DNA from: Clitopilus passeckerianus
Lineage: Eukaryota; Basidiomycota; Agaricomycetes; Agaricales; Entolomataceae
Length of the DNA stretch: 64,000 bases
Direction: 5' to 3'
Assembly (NCBI GenBank): GCA_944990035.1
Contig: CALYLX010000134.1
Span: 1 to 64,000, forward strand
The position numbers and the translations under genes are program-made. Below the pieces are notes generated by a model. It ran no database searches. It saw only the letters and a list, made by a program, of their open reading frames with translations, and had not been told where the DNA came from. The stretch's first letter is position 1. Each line of letters opens with the position of its first letter. Positions 33,600-44,790 of this stretch are shown here, in pieces.

Positions 33600-36197
33600 T
33601 CATATCACGCCCTCACTGCAACTTGAGGCAAAGGTTTTCAAAACTTGATTCGAGGACTTGATGATATCCGCAGCCTGGTATAACTCGATCAGGAAGGCAG
33701 CCGTCGACACAGAACCATCATACACACCTTCTCAGCAATCGCGTAGATAGTCGTCATTGGATGGGCAGCGATATGTATCGGAATAATCGAAGCATCCACC
33801 TGGGAAGAAGGGTAAATTTCCGTGAGCATCCACTCATTGCGGGTGCTAAGTAAAACCTACAACTCTGAGATTCTTCGTACCATAAACCTTCAGCTCATGA
33901 TCTACAACTCCTCTTTCCTCTCTCGGTAGCATAGCCGCGGTACCGATAGGGTGGAAACTCGTATCAACCTGCTTTCTAACTGCATCTTCCAGCTCTGCTT
34001 GCGTTTGCACGGACGTTCCTGGATGGATTTCGTGTTCAACGATGGGTTTCAGTGCGTCTGAGGCGAAGATCTTCCGTCCGAGCCTGATTCCGCTTGCGAG
34101 GACCGCTACGTCGACAGGGTTATCAAGCACAGAAAAGTCGATGGCCGGTGATGCCAATGGGTCCGTGGATGTGATGTGTACGGTGCCACGGGAATAGGGA
34201 TGTGGTGCGATAATGGTCATTCCAATGTAGTTCTTTCCTGGATCAGGCAGTGGTTTCGTTGGCGTAGGTAACAGCCAGTTCGCTAGGATGATTCTGTCGT
34301 GAATTGAGCACAATTAGTGCTAAATTTTGCTCGTAACCCTGAGAGAACTTACTCAATCTGGCTGATCTCCTTGTTGGTTTCATCGTTCATCCATTCTTGC
34401 AACAACTTGAAGGAAGCGGGATGACGGTCGTCAGGAGCAACAGCAGCTGCAGCATTGCGCACGTGCCGCTCTTCATCCAATTTATCAAGAGGAATGAAAG
34501 AGAAATGAAGCCCAACGGTTGAAAACCTGCCTTTCTTTTCGGTCTGGCTGTAGAAAGAGGCAAGATGAGCATCCCCTTACTGATCTTTGCGCGAGATGAT
34601 CAGACTTACAAAAGGGCGACTTCCTGAGCAGCCCTTTCAGGAACCCGTACGGCGTCGTTGGACTCAATGCCCTCTTTTAGTTCCATGACGAGGTAAGTGG
34701 AGAAATGGTCCTGGCGACATATTCCTTGTCAGATCTATGTTTCGAGCAAATATATTGGTAACCAACCTCTGTGGAAGCTTCGTCAGACCTAATCCTCAGA
34801 CTGGTGGGAAACGCACTCACGGAGGTTAGAACCCACTCCTGGGAGGTCAACAAGGGCTTGATCCCATGTTTACCGAGAATGGTGGGATCGCCAATACCTA
34901 GACCCGAGCAAATCAGCAAGAGACCTTTCATTTTTGAATCTCGCTCACCTGAGAGTTCAAGTAGCTGTGGGGTCTTGATACTGCCCGCGGACAGAATGAC
35001 TTCTTTACGGGCTGAGACCTTGAGTGTCTGGGACTGTCCTTCCTTGAGGTACTCGACAGCCTCCGCGACTACACCGACGGCCCCATTATCCGCTCTGAAC
35101 ACGATGCGAGTCGCGTTAGCACCGGTAATGATGATCAAGTTCTTCTGTTCTTGAACGGGGTTGTAGTAGCCTTCTGCTGCCGAGACTCGAGTTTTCTTTT
35201 CTGGGTCGATCGCCCAAGGACTGGCCCAGAAACCAATATTGTTGCCGCTCATCTAGACAGGGGCAGATCACGCGGTTCAGAACCTCAATTCTATAACGCA
35301 GAATTGGGACCTACAGGATTGGTATTGTGGGGAATCCCAGCCTCCTCGAAGCCTTTTACAAGTTCGGGATAATATGAAGGCATGTACTGAGGCAACGTGT
35401 TTGGGATAGGCCCGGATCCATATAAGCCGGGATCAGGCTTGACCTTCCAAGTCTCGATATCGTTTTCTTGGTATGCAAGATGTTGGCTCTGGGAGGATAT
35501 AGTTAAGATCGATTAGTTGTAGCATCATACTGTAGAAATACCTTCTTGAAGTACTTTGCGAATTCCTTTCCATTCCATCCCTTGGCGCCGAGTTTTTCAA
35601 ATGCTAGTAACCTGTGAGGAAATGCAGCCTCGCTTCTGGTTGGAGTTACTCACCATCATATTCATGGGCAGGAGCCCTAACGATGCAATCAAGTCAGTGA
35701 ATGAAACATTCGTTCATGATAGGGGGCACTCACCGCCCAAGAGACATCAGATTAAGCTTTAATGAAAAGATTAGTTTCTGGAAACGTTGGCCTCTTTCGA
35801 GAGGAAACTGACGTTGCTTGACCCACCCAAACTCTTCCCTCTATGAATGACGCGTTATTTCAATCCAGAATGCAGAAGATGCGTTGAACTAACCTAGGGA
35901 TGTAAATCGATTTGTTATTGGCGTGGACTTGGGGAGTGCTGAGAAAACCCCAATCAACCTTCTTGTTTCCCCAATTCCTTGTCGCTAATCCTGACATATC
36001 ATAGTTGAGCCCGAAATTCCGGCAACCTCATAACTGCAGAGCTCACCTGGAACCTGGGTGTTCATGTCTTGACGAAGGTCACCCCCGGCTTCAAGAACAC
36101 AGACTGTGACCTGCCGGTCTTCGGCAAGCCGACATGCAAGGGCTAGCCCAGCGTTGCCTCCTCCAACCACAACATAATCGAACGAGTCCGACGACAT
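33600..36197 (-). CDS. GMC-family FAD oxidoreductase, copy 1, with a 1-nt frameshift
   Basis: A flavoprotein of the glucose-methanol-choline family that oxidises an alcohol or sugar. No signal peptide precedes the FAD-binding start (SFDYVVVGGGNAGLALACRL, ATG at 36197), so it is probably cytosolic. Many small exons follow, with GKSLGGSSN, LSAGSIKTPQLLELSGIG (GMC signature 2), the first catalytic His in SFHPIGTAAML, and DASIIPIHIAAHP with the second, ending AADIIKSS and the stop at 33600. At about 34851-34856 one base is missing after GIKP (CCC where CCCC would fit), throwing VDLPGVGSNL out of frame. Two introns flank a 2-base microexon just downstream. Skipping that microexon would bring the frame back. 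The substrate is unknown. Confidence 0.8.
34767..34768 (-). other. 2-nt microexon (AG) in GMC copy 1
   Basis: On the minus strand the exon ending AACCTCC is followed by a 52-base intron (34820-34769, GTGAGT...CACAG, branch CTGAC). Then come the two bases AG, then a 56-base intron (34766-34711, GTTGGT...GCCAG, branch CTGAC), then GACCATTTC. Including AG spells Asn-Leu-Gln-Asp-His-Phe, the conserved GMC sequence. Confidence 0.75.
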
Positions 36198-36981
36198 ATT
36201 CAGCGTTCTGAGGATGAATCAGGGGAGAATCAGTTTCGAGGAGTAAAAGAGATTGTCATGCTCAGCTCACTTTTATCGTTCATTCCTTGGTCACCTGTTC
36301 TGGGCGCTCTTAGGACCTGCTCCATCAGTGCCGTGGAATGCCGCAAGGGACCCACGTATGATGGAAGATGAAGGCAACCGGTTTGATTATTTTCGTTATA
36401 TTTGCGACTTAAGAGGAACCCTGTTGAGATGACGAGAAGGAAAAGTGCACAGCGCTCGTTGAAGTTCTTAACGTTTCGGTGGGCAATCAAGTGCAGTGCA
36501 GTGGTTCCGAGGTGGCTGTGCCGCTTGTGTGTGCGTCATCATTCCTATCGGCCTCATGCTTTTGCGCTACCAAGGATCCAGGATCGGCTTTCCATCCTTA
36601 ACACTCAGGCATGAACTACTGCTTTATGATTGCAGAAATACACTTATAGAGTGTATCAATCTTGGAAAAAATTCCTAGAAGGGCTTCGTCAAAGATGTCA
36701 AAGACTTTCGCATGCGCAACTATCGGCCCAAAGGAGTTTCCTTACATATCAAGCCCGTTCAGGACCTGCCAACTTGAAGCCTAGGGCCTTGCCCCGTACC
36801 ATCACCGATGTCTGGCCCTCTGCCTTCAACTCGCCCAGCGAGCGCCAGCATAGGGTTCCATAATTCTGCTGTAACAAGCCTGCGAGACACGTACCTCAGT
36901 GTTAACCAGTATTTGTCCTTGAGTAAAGGTACTTTGTTCCTCTGCACTCAATTGTAAGCTGAAACTGACTTAACTCAAAAG
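36198..36981. other. Intergenic; 5' part of the next NACHT gene may lie here
   Basis: A divergent promoter region between GMC copy 1 and the NACHT gene. The NACHT gene's first exon or exons probably lie here, but I could not identify them. Open frames around 36402-36863 show no conserved motif. Confidence 0.35.
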
Positions 36982-38783
36982 CCGTAGACGCGAAACAGAC
37001 ACTGCAGGAGCACGTTGCTTTTGGTGCGCTATTCAACTCGAACGATCGCTTTGACCCTCCGGCATGCCATCCCGACACCCGTGTCGCCGTGCTGGAGGCA
37101 ATTGACCAGTGGGCCAGAGGACTGGATGGCGTTTCACAGCCGATAATGTGGCTTCGAGGTCCAGCGGGAGCTGGAAAATCCGCGATTGCTCAGACATCAG
37201 CCGAACGATGGGAGGCTACACAAATTCTGGCAGCCAGCTTCTTCTTTTCAAGGATCACTACCAAGCGTAATGAGAAGAAGTACCTCATCCCAACCATTGC
37301 ATACCAACTCTCCCTCTCGGTTCCGTCTACTTGGCCATACATAGAACGCGCAATCCTCCGTGACGTTGGCCTGTTCGAGAAGAACCTACAAACCCAAGTG
37401 TCAGAGCTCATCGTGGCTCCTTTGAAAGCTGTGGCTTCCGAAGGTCTCATTACCCGGCAAGTCGTCATTATTGACGGGCTTGACGAATGTTCTCTTGATT
37501 ATGACAACCAGAACCACGAGGAGCAACAGCGTGAAATCCTGGATGCTGTCGCTAATGCGACAAAGGACCCCAATTTCCCCCTTCGGTTCCTAATCTGTAG
37601 TCGGCCCGAACGGCAAATCCGCACAAGTTTCAACCAAGAACCACTTCTCAACTTAGCGTCTCTAATTACTCTGGATTCTACGCAGCATCCAAACGCAGAC
37701 ATCGAGTTGTACCTTCAGTGCAAGTTTCGCGAAATCAAACAGAACCATCCTTACCTCGGAACGTCGTGGCCGCCAGTGAACACGATTCCGATGCTGCTTG
37801 CAAAGTCCTCAGGCCAGTTTATCTACGCAGCAGTCGTCATTCGGTATCTTCAGCAGCCTCGCATCGACCCTCGAGTAGGCCTTGAGACGATTATAGGTCT
37901 CAATTCCCCCAATGGCCAGCATGGTACACCGTTCGCGGCACTCGATGCTCTCTACATCCATATCCTGGAATCGATCACACCGCATTCACTCCCCACTGTC
38001 ACCAAAATATTGGAGCTTCTGTGTTTTGGCGAAGCTGCAAAGCCGAGCGGCGACTGGGTCCCATCATGGACTGTCTTCTCCCCACGTCATTGTAGGCACC
38101 TATCACCTGTTTTCATCGAGGAGTACCTTTTCCTCCCGTTCGGCCAGGCATACCTACACCTCGTGGACCTACACTCTATCATAGAAGTTCCTCCTGAAGA
38201 AAAGGCCAGGGATCTTCCAATCCGTTTTCTCCATGCTTCATTTGGTGACTTCCTGATAGACCCTTTACGATCCGGCACTTTCCACATCCCGAAACCAGAT
38301 GCCTTCCTTCACTTGCAACGTCTTCGCTTCAAGCATGTGCTGCTTCAAGTCGTCTCGCCTGATGCCCTGGAAAGCCAAGGTTATACCGAGAACGGGTTCG
38401 TCCTGGAGCTAAGAACAGGTTTGGGACTATCCAACCACCCACCTTCAGTAGAGCTCGCCAAAGGAGTGGCCGTGTTGGTGGAAGGAGATGATGGTGCATT
38501 TGAACGCTACGTTCAAAATCTCAATTTACCACTTCCCGTCTTGGACAGTTACACCCGAAATCCGAAGATTATGGAATATTTATTGCATCCGGATTACCTA
38601 GAGACAACGGTGGTCTGGTATTTGAATGTATGTTAACCATTTTCGGGCTTGATCTCATGTGTCCTCAAACATCTCTTCCAGAAATGTAACATTACTCTGA
38701 AGCAGCTCTCCCTGTTTCATTACGCTTATAGTTGGGTTTGGATTTTGACCTCGGACTATTTCGCGCAACTCTGCCTGACCTAG
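36982..38783 (+). CDS. NACHT-domain STAND ATPase (5' end unresolved)
   Basis: An intracellular STAND ATPase. The conserved exon begins near 36982 (QTLQEHVAFGALFNS, then RFDPPACHPDTR), a typical mushroom NACHT leader. A spliced upstream exon must therefore supply the start, and the ATG at 37089 is internal. The P-loop is GPAGAGKSAIAQ and Walker B is VVIIDGLDEC. Later motifs are FLICSRPE, SSGQFIYAAVVIRYL and FLHASFGDFLIDP. No repeat domain is visible downstream. A last intron after WYLN may join a short terminal exon ending at 38783. The alternative end is the stop at 38634-38636. It is the closest relative in the window of the gene at 46241-48019. The sensing domain, if any, is not recognised. 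Confidence 0.8.
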
Positions 38784-39180
38784 ATGCACTTTCGAAGAGA
38801 GAGGCTTTCATGCGTTGCTTAATTGTCTTTGGCCTGGTTTTCGTTGTATATCTGCATGGACAATATACTTCTCCATAATGCGTGACGGATGATTGAGACC
38901 GAGTCACCGAGATCATTAACTACCCTTGATCGTCAAAGGTGTATTTTCGCTCAAAGAATACCGATCTGTGGCGATTTCAAAGCTTGGGGATGAGTGCTTG
39001 TTCAATATCGTGTTGATTATGAGGTGAATGTTATGAAAGAGTACATCCCTGTAGCGGGGTGGCGTTTCGTCCGAATGTCCGAAAAAGTGCATAGCCACCT
39101 CCTCCAAAATGTCTTGCCTCTTCCTCCTCGAACGCTCCTCTGCCGGTAGGCATACAAGACTACGGTAATCAGCATCATTT
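38692..39180 (-). CDS. Possible small minus-strand gene, unrecognised
   Basis: Coding-like sequence on the minus strand follows an acceptor near 39190 (TTTTCAG): STNDADYRSLVCLPAEERSR, then ILEEVAMHFFGHSDETPPRY and LIINTILNKHSSPSFEIA. A second basic stretch (KTRPKTIKQRMKASLFES) ends at 38692. I could not join the two in frame convincingly or find a start, and the second overlaps the proposed last exon of the NACHT gene on the other strand. This may be a relic or a real gene of unknown function. Confidence 0.25.
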
Positions 39181-39307
39181 GTTGAAAAGCTGAAAATGAC
39201 TCATTTTTGTGGTTTGTTAGTTTGCAGGCCGTTCTGACTCGAGCTACATCTTTCCCACCGTAACTGAGGGGACATACGCCATCTTTCTACGATCATAAAG
39301 CTCCAGG

Positions 39308-41202
39308 ATGCGTATTGTGGTAGGCACCAGCCGTCCAAGCTATATCCTTCTTCGTGGAGGCTCCCAGCTTGGACGTTCATACTCTTCAAAGAAACCAAAA
39401 ATCATTAACATCCCCAAATCCAATATCTACCGCTTTGGTGACTCCAACTGTGCGCGCCCCGTCTTCCGCGATCTTGATTGGTCAGTCAACGACGACGAAG
39501 CGTGGGCTGTCGTCGGTAGCGGAAGTGGAGAGAAGGGGATGTTGTTCCAAGTCAGTTTCTTTTCACCGTAGTCCCTTCAGCTGTAAACTTACAGCTCTTA
39601 TATCCGTATTGTAGCTCCTGCTAGGCCACCTTCGTGCGACTCCTCCGCCTCCGCCTCCAGGCGGACTGTTTCCCTTTCTTTCGGCTCACGAAGGCCATAC
39701 ATACGACCCCTTCACTTCAATCTCATTTGTGTCCTTCTCGCACTCCGCACTCCGCTCAACCTCTGGAGAGTTCTATGACTACACAGCTCGTTATGGTGCT
39801 GTGCGTGATGAGGACAAGATCACCCTCCGGCAGTCTATGTTTCCTGAAACCATACCTCCGGAGAAATTCGAGGTCGAGATTCCTAGATTGAAGGACAGCC
39901 AGAAATCAACTGTCGAGAGGACAGAGGAAGAAATACGGTTGTTTGAAGATTTGATCGACCAGCTAGAGCTGCGGAGGTTGCTGGATTTACCACTTATTGC
40001 ATTGAGCAATGGCCAGACTCGGAGAGCGAGAATCGTTAAGGCTATCTTGAAGAAGCCACAATTGTTGCTACTTGACGAGCCGTTAAGTAAGTCGGGTTCT
40101 GAGCTGTACATGTTAGATCTTACTAATTATGGTGGTTACAGCTGGTCTAGACGTCCACACCCGCCCCATCTTACTGTCGACTCTACGGTCTCTACACGCG
40201 TCACGAACACCAAGAGTGATGATGGGCCTCCGCTCTCAGGATACAATCCCAGACTGGATCACCCACTTGGCCTGGGTCAAAGGGGGCTCAGTTCTAACAG
40301 GTCCTAAAGCCGAAGTCCTTGACAAGACCGGGATTTCGACCACCCCAGTTCACCACCATCCAGCCATACCCGACGCGTCCCAACTTTCGAAACCCTCTGA
40401 TCCAGAGTCGGCCGATGAACAAAAAGAGCCCGTTGTCCAACTCTCCAACATTACAATCAAGTATGGCACGCGCACAGTTCTAGACAACCTCTCATGGACG
40501 ATCCGCCGTGGAGACAGGTGGCACCTCCAAGGCTCGAATGGATCCGGCAAAACTACCCTCCTTTCCTTGATCACTGGGGACCACCCTCAATCTTACACGC
40601 AACCAATAACTTCTCTCCTTCTGCACCATCCAACCCATGGTCCCACCCCTCGTAGAAAAATACCTACGCCAGTAATCCAGTCTGTCACAGGTATGCTGAG
40701 TCCGGAGCTATTTGATGCCTTCCCAAGGAGGGCGAATATGTCAGTCTGGGATGCAGTTGGGACGGGCTTCGACGGGGGCTTTGTACCCCGCGGGAAGGAG
40801 GGTGTTGGCATTGGAGTTAATGGTGTGCTAGGGGAGGAGGATGTGCAACGGAGGATGAAGAGATGCTGGGAGGTTTTGGAGAACCTAGGGCCGGCTGCTT
40901 GGGACAGGGAAGACGGCCTCTCGCACGTGGATGAAAGTCCCAGCGAATCGACGAAAGACTTTTCCAAGAGAAAATTTGTCGACTTGTCAGTGGGTGAACA
41001 GCGTTCTATTCTCCTCATGCGAGCGATTGTGGGGAGGGCACCATTGGTGCTGCTGGACGAGGTTTGGAGTGGCATGGACGAGAGGATGGTTGAGAGTGCG
41101 AGGAGGTATCTGAGGAGTGAAAGGGAGTTGGGACGGATCAGGCGGTGGTGGTTATTACACATTGGGAAGAGGAGGTTCCATGGGGTGTTGAGGAGGGGTT
41201 GA
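39308..41202 (+). CDS. Twin-cassette ABC ATPase, ModF/YDR061W-like, probably mitochondrial
   Basis: A soluble protein with two ABC cassettes and no membrane helices, like E. coli ModF and yeast YDR061W. The basic, Arg/Ser-rich start (RPSYILLRGGSQLGRSYSSK) looks like a mitochondrial presequence. Cassette 1 has a degenerate P-loop (VVGSGSGEKGML), signature ALSNGQTRRARI and Walker B LLLLDEPL, followed by an intron. Cassette 2 (from about 40435) has a good P-loop (GSNGSGKTTLLSL), signature LSVGEQ and Walker B LVLLDEVWSGMD. The frame ends at 41202. A second frame that starts near 41138 reads DQAVVVITHWEEEVPWG to a stop at 41241-41243 and looks like the ancestral C-terminus, so a 1-base loss near 41136 is likely. 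The same break is present in the degraded copy at 44383. Confidence 0.8.
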
Positions 41203-41586
41203 AGAGGGTCAGGTTGGATGCTGGTACTGCAACGGTCATCTAGTCTATTATGCATTATGTCCACGCCGACAGCTGCCATGTAACCTTCTAAATGGAGAGT
41301 TTAGGCGGCGTCCTGGGCGGCTCCTGCCGACCGTAAATCAGCCAAGTCGAAACGCCCAAATAATAATATTCATCTCTCTGTCTTGACTCTTGACTCTCAG
41401 GAGTACTTATATCTGATCAGCCGATGCTTTTGAATGTATACGCGTTTTGGACTGTGGACCAAGAAATCTGGCTGAAATTCGACCTACCATTCGCTTCTAC
41501 GTCAACTAATGCTTTAGCCTAGGTACACCATGTTGTGGTGTTGGAATGAGGCGTTCACGAGTTTGGGCGCCTGTTATGCATCCATC
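41203..41586. other. Intergenic, promoter of the NLR-TPR pseudogene
   Basis: No gene seen. It contains the residual 3' end of the ABC reading frame (to 41243) and upstream DNA of the NLR copy. Confidence 0.4.
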
Positions 41587-44239
41587 ATGTCAGACTCTGA
41601 CAGCCATGAATCTGGGTGCTTTTCATGCCGGCTGGGCAAAAGAAGAGACAGCAGAAGGTTGCTGCAGAAGTACGTTATGCTTGATACACCATGAGCAACC
41701 CAACTGACCATCCAAAGGTGACAACAAACCTATTGAGCAGCGCGGAACCAAAACAATCTGAGAATAACGTCCCTACTACCAAAAGCTATACTCTCGAAGC
41801 TGCGAAGCAGACCATTGAAATCCTGAAAGGTGTTGCTGGCCCCTCTCCCGTCCCGCTCGTCAAGAATATTCTCGAACCCGGCCTCAATACCATCAGCACT
41901 TGTGAGGTATGCTGATGCTTTGCTTCTGATTCTCCGCTTATCCTGGATATTTCCCTTGTAGGCTATCAACGACGTGCAGACCAAAGTTGCCAACCTAAAA
42001 AATCGTATCACCGGTTTCCTTCTCGTCATCGCCAAGTTCATGAAGGACTCCGACCATGAGAAGTCCGCATCCAAGCTAACGGATGACCTTGACGCTGACC
42101 TTAGAGAACTCAAAGAGTACGCGTTCTACCCGTAGATATTGATCAAATCCATTCAACCGATGATGTATAGCTGTCTCGCCTCGATTACCGCCCAACTCGA
42201 CTCTATCAAAGATCAGAACCGACTCCCCACCAGTCCCCCCTCTCAACCTAACCTAGAACTAATCGATGACCGCGAAATTCAGTTTCAAGATCGTATTAGC
42301 CGCTTCCAAGTACGCTCGGTTCGGTCCCTTCACGACCCTTTCTGATCACATCCTCGGATTAGACCCCGCTCGGCCTTCATGCAGCTCAAGATTTGGCTTT
42401 TATTCCGCAGCAGCTAGTCAAAATGTATGGCATAACGGAGCAAATGGCGTCTGACGTGAAAGGAATAGCGTCCGACGTGAAGGATATGCAGCAGAAGATG
42501 GAGAGCGGCTATAACGATATCAAAGCCATGTTGACGAGGACTGGGTCGGAGAGAGGGATCATTATGGCGAGAATGCCTCAATCACCAGATGTCTTCTTCG
42601 GTCGTGATGGGATAGTCCAACGCATTGCACAAGATTTGTCCAGCGGCGACGCTAGGCGTTCTCGCATCTGTATACTTGGGCCAGGTGGTATGGGGAAGAC
42701 ATCCACTGCCCTTGCAATCATGGAGCACGAGCTCATCCAAAAGTATTTCACCCGAGAGCACAAGTTCTGGGTGCCATGCATTACTGCAAATTCCCCCACC
42801 AACTTTCTTGCCCCGCTGTCAAAACACGTTCGAGCGAAGCGGAAAACAGATGACACCCTTGATAATATTGTCTCCAGTCTGCAAGAGGCAACGGATCCTT
42901 GTATAATTCTTCTCGATAACTTTGAAACTCCATGGCACCCCGTTGAAGGTAGCCAGTCTCCCATCAGACTGATTCTTGAAGCCTTGGATGCCCTTCCACA
43001 TGTCGCCATTCTCATTACCATGAGATCAGAGTTCAGTCCTTTCGAGAGGTGGAACTGCGAACGTCTATCACAGATTCAACCCGAAGACTCCCGGAAGATA
43101 TATACCGCTATTGACACCAGTGCGGCCAACTACCCAGAGCTTGATGAGCTCCTAGATGCGCTCGGACATCTCCCCTACGCTATCACTCTGATGGCTTCGA
43201 GAGGGAAACGGTCGTGTGCGAACCCGCTACAGCTGCTGCGAGATTGGAAGGAGATAGGGACCTCCATGTTATCCAAACCCGAAGAAGGCATCGACCACTC
43301 CATCAGTCTCTCAATCGACAGTAACTTCGTCAGCCGCTCCCCTCATGCCATCCGACTCCTCCAGATACTGTCGATGCTACCTGCAGGTGTATACCATGAA
43401 GACTTGTCGATATGGGCTGAAGGGTGGCGTTCTAAAGCTGTAGATACGCTCCGGGATGCAGCCCTAGTTCTCGCGAGAGAAGTCGTTGTAGGGCCAACAA
43501 CGAAGATACATCTCTTCGTGCTCCCGGTCGTTCAGTCACATATGACGCAACATCGTCGTATTCCAGAAGAGGTACAACATCAGGTCTTTAACGCCTGTTA
43601 TCGATTCCTAGTGGAGCATAGTGCCACTATACAACGACCGAATGACTCTCGTTTTCAACAGCATGCTATCGCCATAATGTCGCAAGAAACCAATATTCAG
43701 GCACTAATAACAAGGACGATAAAGGATTCCCTCTCTCCCTACCCCTCACCTCCTTACGACGATGCATCGACCATGACAACAACAAAGGAACAAATTCGTG
43801 CTCTCCTTGCCTTTGCTTGGTATCAACATTGGACCAAGCCCCGTCCAGAGATTGCAGAGCGTTGCCTCTCGCTAGGAATTACAAACTCACTTGATATGAA
43901 GCAGATGCCCTTTTCTGCTTGGATACCATCCGGTGGCTCGTTAACCAGCTTGATCAATCCCACGAGGCATTGACAAGCGCCCAAGCCTTATTCGAGGAGA
44001 TGGGCGACGAGCTCATGGCACTTCGTTCTGAGTTGATAGATGTCGATTTGGATGTGGAATGGGGTGACTTCAACCGTGCAAGGCAGCGCATGGAGAATAG
44101 TCAAGAAATGCGCTCGCATGGATGATTACACTTCCACTTGGTGAAAGCGGCACAGCAGAACTTACAATACATTGAGTTTGCTGCAGCGGAGTATCCAGCT
44201 GGTGTCCCTGTAGCGTTTTGTGTGCCAGATCGACATTGA
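41587..44239 (+). pseudogene. NLR-TPR STAND ATPase, second copy, frameshifted and missing most TPRs
   Basis: A paralog of the intact gene at 6585-9754. The N-terminus (MSDSDSHESGCFSCR), the helical domain (TIEILKGVAGPSPVPLVKN), and the NTPase core (FFGRD, GPGGMGKTSTALAI, CIILLDNFE, LGHLPYAITLMASR) are intact and similar throughout. Near 43860-43900 the frame shifts. The TPR start then continues in another frame (DALFCLDTIRWLVNQ, GDELMALRSEL) to a stop at about 44125. The C-terminal motif of the intact gene (LRYIEYVAAGDPAG) is found at 44161-44206 as LQYIEFAAAEYPAG, so roughly 170 residues of TPRs between are deleted. The ATPase part could still be made as a truncated protein of about 600 residues ending at 43973. 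Confidence 0.8.
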
Positions 44240-44382
44240 CTTGCACCCTACCATCATGTTGTATATAGTTTCTGATCGGCACCTACTCCAGAGCCCCCGT
44301 GCTTGTCCTTCTCCCTCTGCTTATCATCATGATATTTATTTACGATTCCCTGCTATATTACTTTTCCAGGAGTTGTTCCGCT

Positions 44383-44790
44383 TGTGATGGGCCCAAGTTC
44401 CGGGAACCACTCGAGTCTACTACAAACTTGGATTCCGACAGTCATGTCGACAACATATGCAAGCAATCCGTCAGAGAATCGACGAAAGAGTTAATAAGGA
44501 GGCAATTCGTCGGCCTATCAGTAGGGGCACCGCGTCCTGGAAGCCGTCGTTGGTGCTGTTGAATGAGGGATGAGTGGGATGAACAAGAGGATGGTTATGA
44601 GCGCGAGAAGTTACTTGAGGAGTGGGAGGGTGTCCGGGATCAGGGCGTGGTTGTCATCGCGGATTGGGAGGAAGATCCATGGGGTAATAGGGGACGGTGT
44701 GGAAATGAATTCCTCGGCCGCAGGGAGTGCACTTGAGTCGGGTCCCGTTGAGTTTGGTAGAGTACGAGTAAACCTAAGTGAAAAATAATT
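44383..44790 (+). pseudogene. Degraded 3' fragment of the ABC ATPase gene
   Basis: Aligned to the 3' part of the ABC gene at 39308-41202. SHVDNICKQSVRESTKE here matches SHVDESPSESTKD there, RRQFVGLSVG matches KRKFVDLSVG (signature motif), and MSGMNKRMVMSARSYLRSG matches WSGMDERMVESARRYLRSE. Walker B is disrupted by a deletion. The alternative-frame ending (DQGVVVIADWEEDPWG) is also present and in the same shifted relation as in the full gene. It is a non-functional relic of a duplication that also carried the NLR region. Confidence 0.75.
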
